From the NCBI RefSeq assembly GCF_965219885.1, contig NZ_CBDCOT010000009.1, positions 1,240,001 through 1,304,000 of the forward strand: DNA of 64,000 nt, written 5' to 3'. This DNA is from Curvivirga sp965219885. Its GTDB lineage: Bacteria; Pseudomonadota; Alphaproteobacteria; UBA8366; Aestuariispiraceae. Position numbers and translations under genes: made by a program. The notes beneath the pieces were generated by a model, which ran no database searches, had not been told where the DNA came from, and saw nothing but the letters and a program-made list of their open reading frames with translations. Shown here one piece after another: positions 17,269 to 26,400 of the stretch; position 1 is the first letter of the stretch, and each line of letters starts with the position of its first letter.

Positions 17269-17646
17269 ATGCCAGATATTAAGAAAATTGCACTGGTTGC
17301 GCATGACGGACGGAAACCGGATATTATCGAATGGTGTAAATCAAATACGGATATACTTGCCAGACACAAGCTTTGGGGAACAGGAACTACAGGAAAGATG
17401 ATCCATGAGCAAACGGGGTTAGAGATCATTTGTTTGAAAAGTGGGCCGTTGGGTGGTGATCAACAGCTTGGTGCCATGATTGCCGAAGGGGAATTGGATA
17501 TTCTTATTTTCTTTACGGATCCGCTTTCCTCTCATCCTCATGACGTGGATGTAAAGGCCTTGGTGCGCATTTCTACTTTGTATCAGGTAGCCATGGCATG
17601 TAACCGCACCACCGCAAATTATATTATCTCTTCACCGGAGTTATGA
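17269..17646 (+). CDS. mgsA: Methylglyoxal synthase
   Basis: A 125-residue protein matching MgsA, which converts dihydroxyacetone phosphate to methylglyoxal and phosphate. Catalytic residues align with the E. coli enzyme at a constant offset of seven: His12 (AHDGRK), Asp64 (GPLGGDQQLGA), His91 and Asp94 (FFTDPLSSHPHDVDVKAL). The protein is shorter than the 152-residue E. coli form, mainly at the ends. TGAGG lies about 8 nt before the ATG. Its placement is informative: OtnC would yield DHAP, so mgsA may act as an overflow valve for the pathway. The candidate GntR site just upstream supports co-regulation. Confidence 0.93.
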   Translation: MPDIKKIALVAHDGRKPDIIEWCKSNTDILARHKLWGTGTTGKMIHEQTGLEIICLKSGPLGGDQQLGAMIAEGELDILIFFTDPLSSHPHDVDVKALVRISTLYQVAMACNRTTANYIISSPEL

Positions 17647-17764
17647 GCTTTATTTATAGGGATAGTGTATTCCCAAAGGTGATATCCAAAATTAAGTTTG
17701 GCTATGGGTAGGGATGTTTTATTCAGTGAACAGGAACAGATTTGTGGTTTTTATTTTAGACCAA

Positions 17765-18292
17765 TTAACTTTTTAGCCGCGCATTGATCTCCTCGCGATC
17801 TATACACCAAATATGCTTAGGCGGCTCGTGGCCAAAAGCTGCTTCATAGCAATCAAAAAGATTGTGAAGCCTTGTGACTTCCTCTTCTTTTCCCATAGAG
17901 GCGGGATTGGGACTATGTTGTATATAAAAACCACAAACATGTTCGCAAAAGTCAAAATAAGCGGGTGAGTAAAGCAAGAATGTATGCCAGAATAAATCCA
18001 CTGGCCCTGACATACCTATCTTGAAAATTCCATTGCGAGCTGGCCCATCAATTGCAGCTCTGACACAGACGAATCTTTTTACCTCTTCCATCTGCAACAG
18101 CGCCATTTCGCGGGGTACATTTTCCTGGTTGCAATAGCTATTTATAATTTCTTCAGATATTTGAAATTGTTGGGCACGTTGAAAATAGTTTCTAATAAGT
18201 GAACTCACTTTATCATTCACCAGTAAAGGCATGCTGGAATTTGAATTAAGTCCTGATATACAATTGTCAGATATTTCATCTACTACGGTCAT
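17765..18292 (-). CDS. GRDP-like (glycine-rich domain-containing protein-like) family protein
   Basis: A 175-residue soluble protein. The segment GPVDLFWHTFLLYSPAYFDF, then a Cys/His-containing stretch (FCEHVCGFYIQHSP), and a C-terminal YEAAFGHEPPKHIW match the conserved core of the GRDP-like family (PF07173) as remembered. That family is best known from plants and fungi, with scattered bacterial members of unknown function. The His/Cys residues could bind a metal. It stands alone, with no operon partner. Confidence 0.7.
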   Translation of the reverse strand: MTVVDEISDNCISGLNSNSSMPLLVNDKVSSLIRNYFQRAQQFQISEEIINSYCNQENVPREMALLQMEEVKRFVCVRAAIDGPARNGIFKIGMSGPVDLFWHTFLLYSPAYFDFCEHVCGFYIQHSPNPASMGKEEEVTRLHNLFDCYEAAFGHEPPKHIWCIDREEINARLKS

Positions 18293-18765
18293 ATTTAGCT
18301 TTCTAAGTCATATGTGCTCAAATTTATGTTCAATGGAATTGCCACGTCTTAATCCGAGAGAGTTTATTCATGTCCTTATCAGAAACTCCCTTAGATATTT
18401 CCTAGTGACATATGGAAGAAATGATATTCACTATTTATCAGTCACTTAACACAAAATGTAAAGTGACTGATAACTAAAGCATCTTTACCTAAAACGTCTC
18501 TCTGTAAATTAGTCAGAAGTGACATGCTGTAAAATGGGAATGGGTTAACGATTTAGCGCCTGTATTTTTCGCCTATTACACTTAAAAGATAAATTTTGAA
18601 ATAAATCCAAATCGAAAGTTGTTGATAGCCATTCTTAAGTTAGTTAGATAACTATAAATTTATTGGGTGAATTAACTAATTGGGCTCGCTAATAGAGGGT
18701 GATTTATGCATAAATAATTGTGCATGTTTCAAGCATTCTATTTACGAGTGGGGTGTAGAGGGGGC
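18293..18765. other. 473-bp intergenic region before the two-partner secretion operon
   Basis: AT-rich, with no supported gene. It holds a degenerate copy of a dispersed repeat at about 18425-18545, listed separately. The tpsB promoter must lie in its last 200 bases, but no convincing -35/-10 pair stood out. Confidence 0.6.
18425..18545. repeat. Dispersed intergenic repeat, degenerate copy
   Basis: The hairpin ATCAGTCACTT...AAAGTGACTGAT and the sequence after it align by eye with 34797-34915: shared words are GTCACTT, ACACAA, TGTAAAGTGAC, ATAACT and TTTACC. The more complete copy at 34746-34925 helps define it. Confidence 0.5.
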
Positions 18766-20469
18766 ATGAACCAATTTTTAATTGGGACAGGTTTTGTTTT
18801 GATTGCGTCAGGCACAGCTTTCGCAAATACGGTAACCACGCCAGAATACCTTCAGCAGCAACAGAATATTATCATACAACAAGAACAACAACGTCAGCAT
18901 GAAAGAGATTTGCTGAACGATAAGGAACCGCCCAAACGTATATCGCCGGATAAGCCAAACAAGGGGCTAACAGCAGATCCCAATGTTTGTTTTGAATTTC
19001 ATGAAATCACGTTTCAAGGCTCTGAACATTTTTCTGATGAAGAGTTAAAAATCCTTGTTTCTGGTTATCTTAATGATTGCGTTACTTTAGCAGATTTACA
19101 ACATCTCCTTAGTGAATTGAATACGTATCTAAGTGACTTGGGATACATAACCACAAGAGCTTATCTACATTCACAAGATTTATCTGATGGAATACTGAGT
19201 ATTTTCATTCAGGATGGTAACATTGAATCTATCAACCTATTTGAAAATGAAGAACCGCGTATAGAAGGTTTAACCGTTTTTCCGATACAAAATGGGGCTT
19301 TGTTGAGTCTGCGTGACCTAGAACAAGGTATCGATCAAATTAATCGTCTTCAATCGTTCGACGCTAAATTGGATTTACAACCAGGTTCTAAAGAAGGTTT
19401 GAGTGTTGTTGATGTGAATATGACCAGAACAAAGCCTGTATCATTAACCATATCGACGGATAATAATGGATCAGACTCAACAGGTGTTAGACAATATACC
19501 TTTAATGCCGTCGCAGAAGATTTCTTTGGTATTTATGATCAATGGAATTTGAACATCGCTCATGATGGCGAACATAATCAAGATTTGTTAGCCAAAAAAA
19601 GCATGAGTTTGAGTTGGTCAATCCCCCTAGGATATTCATCAATTCGAGGGTTCAGCAGTTACTATAAATATCAAACCAGTTTTAGTAGTTCTAATCAGGT
19701 GTTTGAATCAAAAGGAAATAGTACCAGTCATAGCTTAGAGCTTGATCACGTAATGATGAGAGATCAAATATCTAAAACGGGCTTTAACATTGGTATCAAT
19801 TTTCAAAATGATCGAAATTATATCGAAGAAACCTATCTAGAAGAAAGCAGTAGAAAATTATCCTCTTTAGCATTGGAGATATGGGATAGTCGCCGTCTGG
19901 GGGATGGCAGTTTGTCTTCCTCATTGGGATTGGAACAAGGATTACGAATTCTTGGGGCTAAGGAGGATAGCGGTCTTTCCCCAAATGATCCTGAGGCTCA
20001 ATTCCTTAAATGGATAAGTTCTGTTCAATTTTATTATCCTTTTCAACTTGAAACAGAGAATTTGGGAATAAGTAATTCAATTACTTTTCAGTATAGCAAG
20101 GACGAATTGTTTGGTTCAGAACAAATTGGCGCTGGTGGTCAATATAGCGTGCGTGGATATCGCAATAACAGCATTTCCGGCGATACAGGTGGATATATCA
20201 GAAATGAAATTATCTGGTATCCACAGATAGATCATCAGCTTTTTGATGGAACAAATATAGAGACTTTCGTTGCCTATGATGCTGGATGGATTAGGTCGGA
20301 TCTGAATGATGCATTTGAAGGGGGGCGTGTTTCCGGTTCAGCTTTGGGAATGCGCGTCAATGGGGAATATTTGATTGCCGAAATCACATATGAAAAACCG
20401 CTAACAGGCGCCTTCTCCTTCGATAAGGAAGGCAGTTCAATACGTGCCAGTGTTGGAATGAAGTTGTAA
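18766..20469 (+). CDS. Two-partner secretion outer-membrane transporter TpsB (ShlB/FhaC family)
   Basis: A 567-residue outer-membrane pore that exports the TpsA protein encoded next. A signal peptide (residues 1-20, ending GTAFA) and a Gln-rich linker are followed by a POTRA domain (about 80-155; begins FEFHEITFQGSEHF) and a C-terminal 16-strand barrel. The L6 tip signature reads GQYSVRGYRNNSISGDTGGY, including the VRGY motif essential in FhaC. Upstream in-frame starts at 18718 (TTG) and 18724 (ATG) exist, but ATG 18766 follows GAGGGGG and begins directly with the signal peptide, so it is chosen. The stop is 16 bp before tpsA. Confidence 0.93.
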   Translation: MNQFLIGTGFVLIASGTAFANTVTTPEYLQQQQNIIIQQEQQRQHERDLLNDKEPPKRISPDKPNKGLTADPNVCFEFHEITFQGSEHFSDEELKILVSGYLNDCVTLADLQHLLSELNTYLSDLGYITTRAYLHSQDLSDGILSIFIQDGNIESINLFENEEPRIEGLTVFPIQNGALLSLRDLEQGIDQINRLQSFDAKLDLQPGSKEGLSVVDVNMTRTKPVSLTISTDNNGSDSTGVRQYTFNAVAEDFFGIYDQWNLNIAHDGEHNQDLLAKKSMSLSWSIPLGYSSIRGFSSYYKYQTSFSSSNQVFESKGNSTSHSLELDHVMMRDQISKTGFNIGINFQNDRNYIEETYLEESSRKLSSLALEIWDSRRLGDGSLSSSLGLEQGLRILGAKEDSGLSPNDPEAQFLKWISSVQFYYPFQLETENLGISNSITFQYSKDELFGSEQIGAGGQYSVRGYRNNSISGDTGGYIRNEIIWYPQIDHQLFDGTNIETFVAYDAGWIRSDLNDAFEGGRVSGSALGMRVNGEYLIAEITYEKPLTGAFSFDKEGSSIRASVGMKL

Positions 20470-20485
20470 TTGATTGAGATGAAGT

Positions 20486-23400
20486 ATGTTGTTCAATACG
20501 TATATTAATAATTTCTACTATAAGATTAATTTTATAAATAAAATCAATTTATTAAAGAAAATATTTACTCTTTTTGTCGGGTTTAGTTTTCTCGCACAAT
20601 CAATTGTACCTTCTTATGCAACCGATATTACCATTGACCCGTCGAGCGGAAATACATTTATCTCATCTTCAATAAACGGAACCCCAGTTCTGAATATTGC
20701 AACACCAACAGGAAATGGTGTTTCACATAACAAGTTCAAGAATTTTAACGTGAGTGCTCAAAACCTAGTTGTGAATAACAGTGCTGATGCGGGAATCTCC
20801 AAACTTGGAGGAGGTGTTCTAGGTAATATAAATCTGCAAAAAGGTAATGAAGCGCGCTTAATTCTAAACGAAGTCACGGGGGCGACGCGTTCACAGTTAA
20901 CGGGCGCAATAGAGTTATTTGGCAGTTCAGTGCCGTTGGTTCTTGCCAATCCGAATGGAATTACCTGCAATGGCTGTGGATTTATCAATACACCAAAGGC
21001 GTCTCTGATTACAGGAAGTCTTGATCAAAACCGTTTACATTCTATTAATCCGCAATTCGATCTTAGTCAGGAAAGTGTACAAATTGGCCCAGATGGTTTG
21101 AACTTTGGTGATGCGACTTCCGGGGAAATTATCTCTAGGCTAGTAGATCTGAACGGGGAAATTCATGGTGGCGCTGTTGATGTCGTGACAGGTTATGGAA
21201 AATATGATTTCCAATCCAAGTCATTTGCAGAACAAATAGTTGATGATGCAACAAAGCCAGGTTTTTCAATCGATTCTACGCTGTTGGGCGGCATATATGC
21301 AGGGCGTATATCCTTGGTTGCCAATGAAAATGGAGTTGGGGTAAAGGCGCCTGATAATATGTCTGCGTCTTTAGGCGATATGCGCCTTACTGCAGATGGT
21401 CAACTTATCGTCAAAAATCTGGACGCCAATGGATCAGTTTATCTAGAAAGTAAGTCTGACAATATTGATCTGCAGGGAACAATTGCAACAAAGAAGAATA
21501 TTAATGCAACTGCTCAAGATATTACGCTAATCGCTGCAAAAGAAATAGCAGCGAAAGAAAATATAAATATCTCTGCCACTAATCTCTCCATTAATGCGGA
21601 TTCAAAGGTTGTTGCGAGCGGGTCTATTGAGGTTAACACCGTCAGTCATCTTGAAAATGCAGGCGCGATGTCCGCAGCAGGTCAACTGAATGTCACTAGT
21701 CAAGACAGGTTAACAAACTCCGGGGATATGACAGGTGATATAATCGATATTACTGCTGATGGTAATTTTGATCATTCCGGGAATATTGAGGCTTTAAAAA
21801 CAGCAAAGATCAATGCGACATCTACAATGAATATGTCGGGAAATATTCTTTCTCTACAAGATGTAATTTTGAATAGTCATCAATTGACGATGTCAAATAC
21901 TGCAAACCTTAAAGCGGATGAGGATATCGAACTTGTTCTTACACAAGATTCAACATTGGATGGAGAAATTGTCGCAGGCCAAAATGTCAAGGTAACCACT
22001 CAAAACAATCTAACATCCAATGCCTTATTACAGGCCCCGAATATGGAATTTGCCATCGGGTCAAACTTTACCAGCACAGACAGAATTATCAGTGGCGGTG
22101 ATCTGACATTTACAAATGCAAGCAGCAGTTTCACCAATGAAGGTGAAGTCGTGCTATCGGGAACTTTATCCCATGAAGGTAAAGTGATTAATGCCGATGG
22201 TGGTAAAATTGTTGCCAATGATAATTTAACTATTTCTGTAAATGCCCTTGAGAATGCCGGTGATATTGACGCCAAAGGTTTAACCATTACCAGTACAGAT
22301 ACCATTGAGAATACGGCAACAGGCACAATTGATGCTGGTGATAATGGTTTAACTATTAATGTTGCAAACAATCTGACAAATGCAGGGCAGGTTCAAACTG
22401 AAGGTATTTTAAGTGCCACTGCAAGAGGCCTGACCAATAGTAATAATTTATTCGCCGCACGTAGCTTAAACCTCTCTTTGACAGATGCCATCGATAATAC
22501 AGGCACAATTACGGGGGATGAGAGTTTAACCACTTCTTTTGCTGCGGCGGCTGCAACGCCATTGGTCACAGATGGTCAGTGGATAAGTAGTGGAGATCTT
22601 TCGTTAACCGGATTAAGTGACTGGACCAATAGTGGCCTGTTGATGGTGAAAGGCGATTTAATCGTCGAAGCAACAGGGGACGTTGTGAATAGTGCAGGTA
22701 GCATTATTGCGTTAAATGACTTGTCCATTACAGGAGAAGCAGGAGGCAGAGCCAATTCCATCACCAATGCCTCAGGTTTAATCCAGAGTGATAATGGGAC
22801 TGTTACCTTAAAAGCGGATACGATTACCAACACACGTAAGGATTTGATTGTTACAAGTGGGTTGGTTTTCGATCAAACATACTCTGCGCTTCAACCAACT
22901 ATTAGCACATATACTTATCAAGGATTTTGCGGAAAAGAAGGTGATACACCATGTCAAAAAACAGGTAAACGTTACCACTATTCCAATGGTCAGGTCAGCA
23001 CAGGCGAACCCAATGATGGTGTGCTGCCTTCCATAAATTCCGTGCCGGGGGCGTCTATTTCCGGCGCGGGTTATGCCTATATGTTAGATGGTAGTACAGT
23101 TATCGTTCCCCATCCTGACCGCGGGATGGATTACGCAGCCTATTATGATGAAGGCCCTGTTAGAGTTCAGCAATATAAGACTGAATTGGCAGGCGGCGCC
23201 CGCGGTACAATCCAGTCTGGCCAGAATATCGTTATCGACGCCAATACGCTTAACAATAATTACAGTACCATCGCCGCAACCGGCGACATCGATATCTCTG
23301 GTGGGGATCTCAATAATTCAGGTCTTGCCTTGACCAGCCAACTCTATTTCTCGGCCTATTATGGGAATTACAATCGTTGTTTTGGTGGCCCGTGTAAATG

Positions 23401-26400
23401 GTTTGGGAATGGCGGCGGTCGTTTGCTGGTTGAAACCACATCTGCCGGGATTGAAGCTGCGACCATTCAGGCGGGGGGCAACGTTAATTTAAATTTAACA
23501 GGTACCGTAACCAACAACAGTGATATTGAATCCGGTATGACTATCCGTCCGGATGCCGCAGTTCTAGTAGATACAATTGATAAAGGTAATCGCGCTGCTC
23601 TTGATTATAGTTCCATTGCCCAAGGGGCGTCTTTAGCCGCCTTTAATGGGGTCGAAGGAAACCTTCAGGCCAATCCAAAAGACCCGCTTGCGCGTGTTGA
23701 AACAAGCAATTCTGCTTTACATGGTTTCTTAACCAACAATGTATCAGGCTTTGACAGTCTTTTTGCACAAGCCGCACCAAATCAGTCGGTTTTATTTGAA
23801 ACACGTTTTGCCTATGCGGATTTAGGTCAATTCTATGGCTCTGACTATTTCATTAGCAGCCTCCCTGAATTCACCATTGATGCGGATGTGAAACGTCTGG
23901 GGGATTCCTATCTGGATACCCGCTTGATCCACGAACAAATCATGCAGCAAACTGGTAAACGCTGGCTTGATCCATCCATTGCCGATGATAGCGCACAGAT
24001 GAAAAATCTGCTGGATGCGGGGATTCAATATGCAAAGGATATGAATATCTCGCCTGGTGTTTGGTTAACACAGGAACAGATCAATAATCTGAATCAGGAT
24101 CTGGTCTGGTATGTGGAGATGGTCGTTGAAGGGCAACGTGTTCTTGTCCCGAAAGTTTATCTCGCAAGCACAACAAATGCGGAGCTGACCGATACGGGTG
24201 CCGTTATTGCCGCCGTCGGGGATCTCACCGTGACCGCTTCCGAAGTGATCAATAAAGGTGGGGATATCATCGCCAGAAATGCGCAAATCACCGCCGCAGG
24301 AAATATCGTCAATAATTCCGGTCGGATTATCGCTGAAAAAGATGTCACACTGACCACCCTACTTGGTGATGTTATTAACACCACGGATACGATCACCGCG
24401 GTGACGAACCTGAATGCGGCTAAATCCATTCTTTATAAAGATGGATCTATTCAGTCGGGTGAAGATTTAACTATAGATGCCGCCAATGATGTTTATATCT
24501 CCGGTGCCAATACTGAATCTGGTGAGGATACTACGATCAATGCGCAAAATAACATTGTGGTTGATGGGGTTGGCCTTGTTGAAAAATATGACCAATCTGG
24601 CGCAAGCGAAGGGTTCCACGATACTTATACCAAAGATAATCTGATCTGGAAGACCTCCAGCATCAAATCTGGTGGCAATCTAAATGCCACCGCCAATAAC
24701 GATATTTCCCTCCTTGGGGCCCAGATTGAGGCCGCCAAAGCAGTCAATATTGATGCGGGGAATAACCTGACCGTTGGTACTTTGGTGGATCAGATCAATG
24801 TGCATTACGGCGAAGAATCCGACAAGAAAACCCTTAAGTATGATTATCAAGCCCAGTTAAACAAGCTGACCAGCATCAAAGCGGGTGAAGAGATTTCACT
24901 CAAAGCACGTAAAGATTTGGAACTGGTTGGGTCCAAACTGGAAGCGGGCGAAGATATCTTCCTTGAAGCGACTGAAGGCGGCATTCGTCTCCTGACGGCG
25001 CGCGACAGCACATTTGAATCCCTAGAAAAGAATTATGAAGGCAAAGCTTGGTTCAAGATGCATAGCCAAGGCGAAATTGCCGAAACTGTGTCTATGGTCT
25101 TGATGGAAGCCCAAGGCAGTATCAACTTCAAATCTGCCGAAGGGATCACTGTTGAATATCGTGAAAGTGGCAACCTTTTAGAAGATGCAGCTGCTTTATC
25201 CAAATTACCGGGCCTTGAATGGATGGAAGAGGCCCTTGAACGCGAAGATATTGACTGGGTTGCGGTTCAGGAACATTACGAAAGCTGGGATGAGAAAAAC
25301 GAAGGCATGACCGGCGCCGCCATGGCGGTGGTGGCCATTGCCGTGGCAGTGGTAACAGCCGGGGCTGGTGCAGCCATGCTGGCTGCTGCACAGGGGGTGG
25401 CGGTAAGCTCATTGGGTACTGTTGCAACAGCTGTTGCAAATGCTGGGTTTACTAGCATGGTTACAACCGCAGCAACCGCCACAATCAATTCTAAAGGTAA
25501 ACTAGGGGCAGGTATTAAAGCCGTTGTTTCTAAAGAAGGTATGAAATCCCTACTCTCTGCCGTATTGGTCGCCGGAATTACAGCCGGGGTCACCAACACA
25601 GCTGGTGCAGCCGCTAATGGGAGTTCTGGTGCAAATAATACCACATTATTTGATATGACTAATTTAGAGTCTTTGCCCACGGTAGCTAAAAATCAACTCA
25701 TTAATGCTGCAGTTAAAGCAAGTGTAAATAGCGCGATTTATGGCGGTGATTTTGGCGAGAATATGAAAGATGCCTTTGTAACAGCGGCTATCAATGTAGC
25801 ATCTTCACAAATATATAACATGATTGGTGATTTTGCAGCGGGTAGTCTGAACGAAGATCTTGGTTTAAGCGACGGGTTCAAACTGGAAGATGGATCTGTT
25901 GAGAAAATCCTTCTTCATGCCGTGGCTGGATGCGGTATCGGCGAAGCACGAAGTGGTGGTTGTTTTGCTGGGGCGATTGGGGCGGGTCTCCAAGAGGCGT
26001 TAGGGGATGGTTATGCATCGGTCTCATCTGATCCCCAAATGCAGGCTCAGTTGGCGGGTTTAGTTGCTGCGGTTGCTGTCGCTCTATCCGGCGGGGATGC
26101 AGATGCCGTCAATACGGCTAATGCAACAGCCTATGATGCAAACCTTTACAATCGCCAACTTCATACAAAAGAAATCTTGGCGATTAAGGAAAAGGCAGAG
26201 GCTTTAGATGGTGTTGATGGTTTGAGCGCAGCGGAATGGCAACAAATCCTCGGTCAGGAAGCCATGCGTTTGAATGATGAAGATAATAGCGAATTATTTA
26301 CAGCATTATCTGAACGCACCGATTTGTCTGGTGCTACCATTCAAATAGCACAAACAGCTATTTCGGATATGATTGCTGCAAATGATGCGACCTTTATAAA

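Noticed and set aside
25276..25680. 134-codon minus-strand frame inside tpsA
   Set aside because: Low-complexity Ala/Val/Pro product caused by reading the Gly/Ala-rich DUF637-like part in reverse.
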